Below are positions 1 through 5,847 of a stretch of DNA of 6,009 bases, piece after piece. Source of the DNA: Acidobacteriota bacterium (GTDB taxonomy: Bacteria; Acidobacteriota; Polarisedimenticolia; J045); contig JAJRXN010000181.1 of the NCBI GenBank assembly GCA_024276295.1, positions 1 to 6,009 of the forward strand, written 5' to 3'. The notes under the pieces were generated by a model. The model was not told where the DNA came from. It was given only the letters and a program-made list of their open reading frames with translations, and did no database searches. The stretch's first letter is position 1, and each line of letters starts with the position of its first letter. Made by a program: the position numbers and the translations under genes.

Positions 1-2
1 CG

Positions 3-917
3 ATGAAGGTCGTGCGCTGGGTGATGCTGCTCGCCGCCGTCGTGGCGTTCGTCGGCGGGCTCTACATGTTCCAGAAGGTGCGCCGGCATCCGCTGGAGAT
101 CGCCGAGCTGATCGGCCGGCAGGAACTCGAGCGCCACGGCCTCGTGCGCCGGGAGATCCCGGGTGTGCGCCACGGGACGCTCGTCACCTGGTCGCGCGGC
201 GGCGCCCTGCCGGCGCTGGTGCTCGTCCACGGCGAGGACGGCAGCGCCGCGATCTTCTCGCCGCTCGTCGCCCGCCTGCCCGCGGGCCGCGCGGTGGTCG
301 TCCCGGACCTGCCGGGCCACGGAGAGAGCGCGCCGCCGCAGGGACCGCTCGGGCTGGCCGACCTGGTCGAAGGGCTGCGGGCCGTGCTGGCCGACCTTCC
401 GGCGCAGCAGCCGCGCGTGATCGTCGCGCATTCGCTCGGCGCGCAGGTCGCGCTGCTGGCGCTCGAGGACGTTTCGCTGCGCCCCGCGGCGCTCGTGCTC
501 GTGGCGCCCTGGACGCTGCGGGGCGACGACGAGGCGTTCGCGGCGCTGTTCCCGCACGACGAGCAGGCCGCGCTCGAGCTGATCCGCCGCGAGCAGAAGG
601 TCGAGGCTCCACCGGTTCCCGACTACCTGCCACGGGCCCGGGTCCGTCGTGCCGGGGCCGGGCCGCTGGCCCGCCTGCGGGTCGATCTCGCGCGGCGGGA
701 TGCCTGGCCAGCGCGGCGGCCGGACGGCGTACCGGTGCACGTCGTGCTGCCGCAGGAGGACCGCATCATGCCGGCCGGACGCGCGGGGGCGCTCGCCGCG
801 CGACTCGACGCCGCGTCGGTCGTCACGCTGCCGTCGTGCGGGCATGTCCCGCAGCAGGAGTGTCCGGAGGCCCTCGCCGAGGCGCTGCTCGAACTCGTCG
901 CGTCGCCTTCCGAGTGA
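3..917 (+). CDS. Membrane-anchored alpha/beta hydrolase
   Basis: This 304-aa protein is an alpha/beta-hydrolase fold enzyme, probably an esterase, lipase or similar serine hydrolase; the substrate cannot be read from the sequence. Residues 4-23 form one hydrophobic segment after Met-Lys and are followed by basic residues (QKVRR), which fits an uncleaved N-terminal anchor. The core starts near residue 70. It has the oxyanion-hole HG at 76-77 (LVLVHGEDG), the strand-turn PDLPGHGES at 101-109, the nucleophile elbow AHSLG with Ser144, the acid in PQEDRIMP (Asp253) and the base in SCGHVPQ (His281). All three triad positions are present, in the right order and spacing, so the enzyme is probably active. 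AHSLG replaces the commoner GHSxG. The lid (about 170-240) is short and Arg/Ala-rich. The ATG lies 2 nt from the window edge, so its ribosome binding site and promoter cannot be seen and a start further upstream cannot be excluded; the anchor directly after this Met supports it. The gene converges on the phosphohydrolase gene with a 3-nt gap. Confidence 0.9.
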   Translation: MKVVRWVMLLAAVVAFVGGLYMFQKVRRHPLEIAELIGRQELERHGLVRREIPGVRHGTLVTWSRGGALPALVLVHGEDGSAAIFSPLVARLPAGRAVVVPDLPGHGESAPPQGPLGLADLVEGLRAVLADLPAQQPRVIVAHSLGAQVALLALEDVSLRPAALVLVAPWTLRGDDEAFAALFPHDEQAALELIRREQKVEAPPVPDYLPRARVRRAGAGPLARLRVDLARRDAWPARRPDGVPVHVVLPQEDRIMPAGRAGALAARLDAASVVTLPSCGHVPQQECPEALAEALLELVASPSE

Positions 918-920
918 CGG

Positions 921-3233
921 TCAGCGGCGTCGGCCGGGCTTCCAGACCGGCCGGCCGTCGAGCGGCTCGGGCGGGTCGAGACCGAGTTCGGCGAGGATCG
1001 ACGGCGCGACGTCGATCATCCGGGGGAGTTCGACGTCGAGCCGGCGATTGACGAACAGGATCCCGGGGATCAGCGTCGGTTCGAGCGAGCAGTGGTCGGC
1101 CGACCAGGTGCGGTCGTTGTCCTCGAAGACCTGCGTCGAGAGTCCGCCGAGCGTGTCCTGCCACGACACGCGGTACGTGATGATGTTCGAGGCGCGCAGG
1201 TCGGGGAACTTCTCGGCGTCGTACTGCCCGGCGATCTCGTCGCGCGTGTAGACCCGGAACACCGGGCGCAGTCCGGTCGCCGGGTCGACCTCCGCCTCGA
1301 GTCCCTCGCGGATCTGGCGCACGACCTCGTCGTACTCCTCGCCGGGCATCACGACGCCCTGCGGCTCGCGGCCGACGAGGTTGATGTAGATCGACCCGAG
1401 ACCCATCGCCCACGCCTTGGTGCGCGACCAGTCGATGCCGGAGAACACGTCGACGCGCCGGACGTCGCGGTCGAAGAGCTGCTCGAGATTGCGCGCGCGC
1501 GTCTTGCCCTTGAGTGCCAGGAAGCCGTGCTGGTAGAGCCAGGTGTTGTAGTTGATCTGGCGGCGGAACGTCGAGAAACCGTGGTCCGAGACGACCATGA
1601 ACAGCGTATCGTCGTCGAGCCTGTCCATGGCGGCGCCGACGATCGCGTCGATCCGCTGGTAGACCTCGCGCATCGCGCGGTCGAAGCGCACCGCGTTGTC
1701 CGGCTCGTAGAGCGGGTGTTCCGGGTCGAGGTTGTGCCACAGCAGGTGGCCGGCGCGGTCGGGGAAGTAGAACACCTGCACGTAGAGGTCGAAGTCCTGG
1801 TCGAGCATGTGGTGCATCACGCGCTCGAAGCCGCTGACGGTGAAGTCGAGGTCCTCGAGGAACAGCTCGATGCCGCCGACGCGGTTCGAAGGGTAGCTCC
1901 AGGTGTCGATCGCCCAGCCCTGCGTCTTGAACAGCCCCGTCTCGCGGGCGACCTGCTCGGCCAGGTCGGGCGGCCAGGTGTAGAACACCGGATGGCTGAC
2001 CGGGTGGAAGTTGATCGGCGACATGTAGAGCTGGACTTCCGGTTCGAGCGAGATCAGCTTGAAGCGCACCATCCCGCGCAGCGGCTGCAGCGAGTCGACC
2101 AGCCAGTTGATCGGAAAATCTAGCGGCACGAACCCGGTCCACTCGCCCGGGCGCAGCGTGCCACTGTTGCCGGGAGTCTCCCAGTGCAGTTCGTCGTCGG
2201 AGATGTCGAGCATCAGCGGCAGTCTGATCTGCTCCGGGTGTCCCTCGTCGGCGAGCTGCTTCTTGAGTTCGCGACGGCGCCTGTCGAGCTCGTCGCCGGT
2301 CAGGCCGGCGTCGCGCCACGCGGCCTCGGCGCGATCGACGACGTAGATGTGGAACGGGTAGTCGAACGGCCCGACGATCTCGGTCTCGACGCGGCCGCGC
2401 CGCGCGGGCAGCTTGCGGATCTCGAGGCTGAACTGGTTGTTGCCGGCCGAGAAGCGCGGGTCCGAGGTCCAGAGCGACGGTGTGCCGACCCGGCCGCGCA
2501 TGTCCGGTACGCCGAGACCCGAGATCATCTGCGAGCCGCGGGGAAGCTCCTCGGCGGGGAAGGTGACCGGCATCCGCACGACGCCGACCTTCAGGCCGTG
2601 CTCGGCGGCCACCGTCCAGAACGGCACCCCCTTGCGGTTGTTCTTCGCCGCCGGGACCTCCACCGGCAGCAGCCGGGAGAAGGTCGGGACCAGCGCCGCG
2701 CCGGCGGCGAGCGCCGCCACGAGGCCGACGAGCGCGGCCCGTCCCCAGCGCCGGAGCAGCAGCCGGCCGGCGAGCAGGGCCAGCAGTCCGGCGACCAGGC
2801 CGCACGCTCCGCCCGCGACGAGGCCGTTCCACTCGCCGAAGCCGAACACGCGCCGCTGGCGCTCGGCCAGGGCGAAGTCGGGGATGTACGTGTGCGGCCG
2901 CCGCATCAGGAAGTCGAAGATGTCGGTCCGGCCGGGCAGCAGTCCGGTCGAGAACGACGACCACGAGACGGGCGTCTGCGGCGGGTTGGGCGGCACGATC
3001 CGGGCGTAGGTCTCCTGCTCGGCCAGCCGCTGGAGGTTTGGCAGCAGCCCATCGGCCATGAAGCGGTCGACCAGGTTCGGGTCGGCGCCGTCGAAACCGA
3101 GGACGACGATCTTCTTCGCCGGGCGGGCCTCCGGTGCGTCAGCCTCGGCGGTCGCGGGTGCGGTGATGGTCGCGATGATCGCGAGCGCCGCCAGCAGCGC
3201 GGCGCCCGCCCCGGGCGAATGTCTCCAGTTCAT
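921..3233 (-). CDS. AlkP-superfamily phosphohydrolase (type I phosphodiesterase / COG3379-like)
   Basis: This 770-aa protein belongs to the alkaline phosphatase superfamily and is closest in feel to type I phosphodiesterase / nucleotide pyrophosphatase and COG3379 'predicted phosphohydrolase or phosphomutase' proteins. Residues 1-29 look like a signal peptide (hydrophobic 9-23, then APATA before E30). The metal-binding core is complete: Asp48 in VVLGFDGAD, a probable nucleophile Thr87 in QTPVSWSSFSTG (aligned by its distance to the TG of the NPP motif), Asp492 and His496 in PDRAGH, Asp550-His551 in VSDHGFS, and His714 in SADHCSLEP. A C-terminal PRMIDVAPSILAELGL segment is typical of the family. 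Two hydrophobic helices (about 136-160 and 166-186) split by RRWGR interrupt the domain after the nucleophile. The catalytic domain is therefore probably extracytoplasmic and membrane-tethered. A GGGAG ribosome binding site sits 7 nt before the ATG. The gene lies 19 nt downstream of cysS and is probably co-transcribed with it. The substrate is unknown. Confidence 0.9.
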   Translation of the reverse strand: MNWRHSPGAGAALLAALAIIATITAPATAEADAPEARPAKKIVVLGFDGADPNLVDRFMADGLLPNLQRLAEQETYARIVPPNPPQTPVSWSSFSTGLLPGRTDIFDFLMRRPHTYIPDFALAERQRRVFGFGEWNGLVAGGACGLVAGLLALLAGRLLLRRWGRAALVGLVAALAAGAALVPTFSRLLPVEVPAAKNNRKGVPFWTVAAEHGLKVGVVRMPVTFPAEELPRGSQMISGLGVPDMRGRVGTPSLWTSDPRFSAGNNQFSLEIRKLPARRGRVETEIVGPFDYPFHIYVVDRAEAAWRDAGLTGDELDRRRRELKKQLADEGHPEQIRLPLMLDISDDELHWETPGNSGTLRPGEWTGFVPLDFPINWLVDSLQPLRGMVRFKLISLEPEVQLYMSPINFHPVSHPVFYTWPPDLAEQVARETGLFKTQGWAIDTWSYPSNRVGGIELFLEDLDFTVSGFERVMHHMLDQDFDLYVQVFYFPDRAGHLLWHNLDPEHPLYEPDNAVRFDRAMREVYQRIDAIVGAAMDRLDDDTLFMVVSDHGFSTFRRQINYNTWLYQHGFLALKGKTRARNLEQLFDRDVRRVDVFSGIDWSRTKAWAMGLGSIYINLVGREPQGVVMPGEEYDEVVRQIREGLEAEVDPATGLRPVFRVYTRDEIAGQYDAEKFPDLRASNIITYRVSWQDTLGGLSTQVFEDNDRTWSADHCSLEPTLIPGILFVNRRLDVELPRMIDVAPSILAELGLDPPEPLDGRPVWKPGRRR

Positions 3234-3240
3234 CAGGGGT

Positions 3241-3245
3241 CTCCC
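3241..3245 (-). promoter_or_regulatory. Ribosome binding site of the phosphohydrolase gene
   Basis: Minus-strand GGGAG lies 7 nt upstream of the ATG at 3233, within the 19-nt gap after the cysS stop. It supports this start and allows the signal peptide at the N-terminus. Confidence 0.7.
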
Positions 3246-3252
3246 GTCCGGT

Positions 3253-4632
3253 TCAGCGGACCCGACGCCAGGTCGTCCCGTCCTTGCCGTCCTCGAGGAC
3301 GATGCCGAGCGACGTCAGCTCCTCGCGGATGCGATCCGCCTCGGCGAAGTCGCGCCGTGCGCGGGCCGCGGTGCGCGCCTCGATCAGCGCCTCGATCCGC
3401 TCGACGTCGAGGTCGTCGGCGCCGGTGCGGCCGAACCACGCGTCCGGCGACTGTCCGAGCAGCCCGAGCAGCCGGGCTCCGGCGAGCAGCCGGCCCTTGG
3501 CGCGTGCGAGTTCCTCGTCGGAACCCGCGGTGTTGGCGGTCCTGGCGATCTGCAGCAGTTCGGCCAGCGCGCGCGGCGTGTTGAGGTCGTCGAGCAGCGG
3601 GCCGAGGACCGAGTCCGGCGGCAGGTCCGGAGCCTCGGCCGTGACCGGTTCGAGCCGTCGCAGGGCGCCGTAGAGCCGGTCGAGCGTCTGCTGGGCCTGG
3701 GCCAGCAGGTCGGCCGTCCAGTCCAGCGGCTTGCGGTAGTGGGCGAGCAGCAGCGCGAGGCGGATCGTCTCTCCCGGGACCTCCTGCAGCAGATCGTGCA
3801 CGAGCCGGACGTTGCCGAGCGACTTGGACATCTTCTCGTGCTCGATCTTGAGAAAGCCGTTGTGCATCCAGTAGCGGACGTACTCGCGGCCGGCATGCGC
3901 GCAGGTGCTCTGGGCGATCTCGTTCTCGTGATGCGGGAAGATCAGATCCTGGCCGCCGCCGTGAATGTCGATCGTCTCGCCGAGGTGCTGCTCGGCCATC
4001 GTCGAGCATTCGATGTGCCAGCCGGGCCGGCCGCGTCCCCACGGGCTGTCCCAGCCGGGCAGCTCGGGCGTCGAGGGCTTCCAGAGCACGAAATCGGCCG
4101 GATCGCGCTTGTAGGGCGCGACCTCGATCCGCGCGCCGGCGATCATCTCGGCCCGGTCGCGCCCCGACAGGCGGCCGTAGTCGGGAAACGACGGCACGTG
4201 GAACAGCACGTGGCCTTCGGCCTCGTACGCATGGCCCGCGGCGACGAGCCGCTCGATCATCGCGATGATCTGCGGGACGTGATCGGTCACGCGCGGTTCG
4301 ATCACCGGCGGCAGCACCGACAGCGCCGCCATGTCCTCGTGATACGCCCGGGTGAAGCGGGCCGCGATGACCCCGATCGGCACGCCTTCGTCGATCGCCG
4401 CCTGGCTGATCTTGTCGTCGACGTCGGTGATGTTGCGCGCGTAGATCACCTGCGGGTAGAGCACCTGGAGCACGCGGTAGAGCACGTCGAACACGACGGC
4501 GGGGCGGGCATTGCCGATGTGGGCGAAGTTGTAGACCGTCGGGCCGCAGACGTACATCGTGACCCGTCCCGGTTCGAGCGGCTCGAACGGCTGCTCGCCG
4601 CGGGCGATCGTGTTGTAGACCTTCAGCGTCAT
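3253..4632 (-). CDS. cysS: Cysteinyl-tRNA synthetase
   Basis: This is cytoplasmic cysteine--tRNA ligase, a class I enzyme that charges tRNA-Cys with cysteine using ATP. The protein from 4632 is 459 aa, close to the E. coli enzyme (461 aa). Visible hallmarks are CGPTVYNFAHIGNARP (Cys29, HIGH-type motif 38-41), RNITDVDDKI, WHIECS (Cys209), GGGQDLIFPHHENE (His234, Glu238) and KMSKS at 267-271. The four zinc ligands known in E. coli (Cys28, Cys209, His234, Glu238) are all matched, so the cysteine-selecting zinc site is intact. The C-terminal tRNA-binding region ends with the conserved ARRDFAEADRIREELTSLGI and DGTTWRR segments. The frame opens further, to an ATG at 4692, but that extension is unconserved and Pro/Arg/Gly-rich. 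The start MTLKVYNT at 4632 is chosen because it begins at the family's usual N-terminus and has GGAG 6 nt upstream. It is followed closely by the phosphohydrolase gene and diverges from the small zinc-finger gene. Confidence 0.97.
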   Translation of the reverse strand: MTLKVYNTIARGEQPFEPLEPGRVTMYVCGPTVYNFAHIGNARPAVVFDVLYRVLQVLYPQVIYARNITDVDDKISQAAIDEGVPIGVIAARFTRAYHEDMAALSVLPPVIEPRVTDHVPQIIAMIERLVAAGHAYEAEGHVLFHVPSFPDYGRLSGRDRAEMIAGARIEVAPYKRDPADFVLWKPSTPELPGWDSPWGRGRPGWHIECSTMAEQHLGETIDIHGGGQDLIFPHHENEIAQSTCAHAGREYVRYWMHNGFLKIEHEKMSKSLGNVRLVHDLLQEVPGETIRLALLLAHYRKPLDWTADLLAQAQQTLDRLYGALRRLEPVTAEAPDLPPDSVLGPLLDDLNTPRALAELLQIARTANTAGSDEELARAKGRLLAGARLLGLLGQSPDAWFGRTGADDLDVERIEALIEARTAARARRDFAEADRIREELTSLGIVLEDGKDGTTWRRVR

Positions 4633-4638
4633 CGTCGT

Positions 4639-4642
4639 CTCC
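4639..4642 (-). promoter_or_regulatory. Ribosome binding site of cysS (decides the start)
   Basis: Minus-strand GGAG is spaced 6 nt (ACGACG) from the ATG at 4632. It favours this start over the in-frame ATG at 4692. Its first G is also the last paired base of the adjacent hairpin. Confidence 0.75.
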
Positions 4643-4679
4643 GGCCGGCCCGGGCGGGCCCCCCGCCGCGGGCCGGCCG
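4642..4679 (-). repeat. Strong GC-rich hairpin in the cysS leader
   Basis: There is a perfect 11-bp inverted repeat, CGGCCGGCCCG at 4642-4652 and CGGGCCGGCCG at 4669-4679. Inside it a 6-bp stem pairs GGCGGG (4653-4658) with CCCGCC (4662-4667). The loop is CCC, with a single bulged base at 4668, giving 17 G-C pairs. In the cysS transcript the 3' arm ends on the first G of the Shine-Dalgarno sequence. Each outer arm contains the palindrome GGCCGGCC. The base pairing is seen directly; a regulatory role is inferred. No T-box sequence or Cys-codon leader peptide was recognised. Confidence 0.6.
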
Positions 4680-4739
4680 AGTATGGCAACAATCGGCCGC
4701 CGGTGCACGATCGCCGGGCGGGGCCGACCGTTCATTCGG

Positions 4740-4766
4740 GGTTCGGCGGATCCCGCTTTACGAACC
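4740..4766 (+). promoter_or_regulatory. Dyad overlapping the -35 region; possible operator
   Basis: GGTTCG (4740-4745) is the reverse complement of CGAACC (4761-4766). Nested inside is GCGG (4746-4749) with CCGC (4753-4756) around the trinucleotide ATC. Ten base pairs in all are interrupted by an unpaired TTTA (4757-4760). The right arm covers the proposed -35 hexamer, so a protein bound here could block the promoter. The symmetry is seen; the operator function is inferred. Confidence 0.3.
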
Positions 4767-4785
4767 GGGAACCTTGGCGTATTCT
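4757..4785 (+). promoter_or_regulatory. Sigma70-type promoter for the small zinc-finger gene
   Basis: TTTACG at 4757-4762 and TATTCT at 4780-4785 each match four of six consensus positions of TTGACA and TATAAT. They are separated by an ideal 17 nt and lie in the most A/T-rich part of the divergent intergenic region. Transcription would start near 4792, giving a leader of about 36 nt before the ATG at 4828. Confidence 0.5.
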
Positions 4786-4818
4786 CGCCCGGTCGGATCA
4801 ATCCTTCCCACGCGAGAG

Positions 4819-4824
4819 AAGGAG
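4819..4824 (+). promoter_or_regulatory. Ribosome binding site of the small zinc-finger gene
   Basis: A purine run (GAGAGAAGGAG) containing AAGGAG ends 3 nt before the ATG at 4828. The spacing is short, but the match is strong. It is the reason for choosing this Met although the frame stays open far upstream. Confidence 0.65.
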
Positions 4825-4827
4825 CAA

Positions 4828-5247
4828 ATGCCAAAGCAAGAAAGTTCCAGGCCGTCGCTAGATCGTCTCATCAAGGAGTTCGTCACCGAGACGCTGGAGA
4901 CCTTCCGGCCACGATCGGGGCAACTCCGCGAACTGATCGAAGAGGTCCGGGCGCTGCGCCGCGATCTCACGGCGCTCGAGAAGCGGGTCGCAGGTCGTCA
5001 GGCACGGCGTGCCGCTTCCGGCAAGCGTCGACCGGGCCGGCCGCCGATCCACACGCAGTGCACGGTTTCCGGATGCAATCGCGCCCATTACGCCAAGGGC
5101 CTGTGCAGCATGCACTACCAGAACTGGCGCAGGACGAACAAGTGGCCGGGCCCGGCGAGCGCCGATCCGGCCCGCAAGTCCAGCGGTCGCAAGACGACAC
5201 GAAAGAAGACCAGCCGCAGGAAGAAGACCACGCGCGGCAAGAGCTGA
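4828..5247 (+). CDS. Small basic protein with coiled coil, AT-hook-like motif and Cys/His zinc motif
   Basis: This 139-aa protein is not a named family to me. Residues 10-54 are predicted helical and charged, with a heptad-like run at about 32-54 (QLRELIEEVRALRRDL) that suggests a coiled coil for dimerisation. A basic stretch at 57-73 ends in KRRPGRPPI (66-74), resembling an AT-hook with PGRP in place of RGRP. Residues 78-96 give Cys78-x4-Cys83-x9-Cys93-x2-His96, and the segment YAKGLCSMHYQNWRR (88-102) matches a small zinc-binding pattern seen in phage and bacterial DNA-associated proteins. Residues 116-139 consist only of Lys/Arg (13 of 24), Ser/Thr and Gly, like histone H1-type bacterial tails. 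There is no signal peptide or membrane segment. The likely role is cytoplasmic DNA or RNA binding, perhaps as a nucleoid-associated protein or transcription regulator; this is inference. It is monocistronic, with its own promoter, diverges from cysS and converges on rpsN. Confidence 0.85.
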   Translation: MPKQESSRPSLDRLIKEFVTETLETFRPRSGQLRELIEEVRALRRDLTALEKRVAGRQARRAASGKRRPGRPPIHTQCTVSGCNRAHYAKGLCSMHYQNWRRTNKWPGPASADPARKSSGRKTTRKKTSRRKKTTRGKS

Positions 5248-5264
5248 TGCTGGGCTGAACGGAG

Positions 5265-5314
5265 GGTGTCCGGTTCGCGCGGACTGCAAGACCAGTGCGC
5301 GTGGGCCGGACGCC
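5265..5314. terminator. Candidate bidirectional terminator hairpin
   Basis: GGTGTCCGG (5265-5273) pairs with CCGGACGCC (5306-5314) through nine pairs, one of them G-U in the plus-strand transcript. Inside, CGCGC (5276-5280) pairs with GCGCG (5297-5301) and ACTG (5283-5286) with CAGT (5293-5296) around a 6-nt loop. The structure fills most of the 68-nt gap between two convergent genes and almost touches the rpsN stop codon. No T-run follows on either strand, so intrinsic termination is uncertain; it could instead be a 3'-end stabilising hairpin. Confidence 0.4.
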
Positions 5315-5315
5315 G

Positions 5316-5621
5316 CTACCAGCTCGCCTTCTTCAGCCCGGGGATCAGGCCCTGGAGTCCGAGTTCGCGCAGCGAGACGCGCGAGATGCCGAACTTGCGG
5401 TAGTAGCCGCGGGGACGTCCGGTCACCGCGCAACGGTTCCGCACGCGCACCGGGCTGGCGTCACGGGGAAGCATCCGCAGACGGCGCGCCGCCTCTTCGC
5501 GTTCCTCGATCGACTTCGTCTCGTCGCGCATGATCGCCTTGAGTTCGGCGCGGCGCGCGCGGTAGCGCTCCACCATCCGGCGGCGCTTTTCGTTCTTCGC
5601 GATTGCGCTCTTCTTGGCCAT
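5316..5621 (-). CDS. rpsN: 30S ribosomal protein S14, zinc-independent type
   Basis: This is small-subunit ribosomal protein S14 (uS14), which sits in the 30S head. The protein is 101 aa, the same length as the long E. coli form. It starts MAKKSAIAKNEKR, has a helical charged middle (27-50), and carries the signature NRCAVTGRPRGYYRKFGISR (62-81) and the usual ending IPGLKKASW. Only Cys64 remains where zinc-binding (C+) S14 proteins have two CxxC pairs, so this is the C- type that folds without zinc. A GAGG ribosome binding site (5627-5630) lies 5 nt before the ATG. No other ribosomal protein gene flanks it, whereas S14 usually lies in the spc operon between rplE and rpsH. It may therefore be a second, stand-alone copy, though some lineages relocate the only copy. 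Stand-alone C- S14 paralogues are commonly under Zur control in other bacteria; whether that holds here is unknown. Confidence 0.97.
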   Translation of the reverse strand: MAKKSAIAKNEKRRRMVERYRARRAELKAIMRDETKSIEEREEAARRLRMLPRDASPVRVRNRCAVTGRPRGYYRKFGISRVSLRELGLQGLIPGLKKASW

Positions 5622-5626
5622 CGATT

Positions 5627-5630
5627 CCTC
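5627..5630 (-). promoter_or_regulatory. Ribosome binding site of rpsN
   Basis: Minus-strand GAGG, within GAGAGGAA, is spaced 5 nt from the ATG at 5621. It is a clear Shine-Dalgarno sequence confirming the S14 start. Confidence 0.75.
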
Positions 5631-5815
5631 TCGTCCTCGGTCCGTACCGCGCCGCGGCCGATGCGCACCGGCCGTTCCGCGGTCGTCGTCGTCGGTTTCC
5701 GCCCGCTGGGGCCCGCTGGCGCCGGGGACCCGGTCCGGGAGCCGACGGATGGTACATCACGATCCGGTTCCGTGCCGCAAGGCGCGTCCGTTGCTCGGGG
5801 GAAGGACGGGGTGTG

Positions 5816-5847
5816 TTCATGCAACATGCTGAAATGAAACAGGTTGC
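5816..5847. promoter_or_regulatory. A/T-richer island with overlapping inverted repeats; possible operator
   Basis: GCAACATG (5821-5828) and CAGGTTGC (5840-5847) form an imperfect dyad with 7 of 8 positions paired. Overlapping it, TTCAT (5816-5820) and ATGAA (5834-5838) form a second, perfect 5-bp dyad. The island stands out from very GC-rich flanks about 195 nt upstream of rpsN. It fits a regulator or promoter site for rpsN or for a plus-strand gene beyond the window. It does not match the Zur consensus sequences I know. Confidence 0.3.

Noticed and set aside
823..2964. Long minus-strand reading frame (713 codons) overlapping the phosphohydrolase
   Set aside because: Its product is Arg/Pro/Ala low-complexity with no family motifs. 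It is the GC-driven shadow of the 921-3233 gene in another frame.
4633..4692. N-terminal extension of CysRS by 20 residues from an ATG at 4692
   Set aside because: The extension is Pro/Arg/Gly-rich and unlike the family. It would place the strong hairpin inside coding sequence, and the GGAG before 4632 marks the usual start.
4673..4710. Sigma70 promoter for cysS with -10 CATACT at 4680-4685 (minus)
   Set aside because: The -10 is fair, but no -35 hexamer at 16-18 nt matches more than three of six positions, so it was not listed.
3058..4827. Plus-strand frame open upstream of the small zinc-finger protein, apparently making a 729-aa protein
   Set aside because: The upstream part is antisense to cysS and the phosphohydrolase. 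A promoter and ribosome binding site directly precede the ATG at 4828.
3233..4834. Minus-strand frame of 533 codons spanning cysS
   Set aside because: It is a second frame of the same DNA; cysS has all catalytic and zinc motifs, and this one has only Arg-rich sequence.
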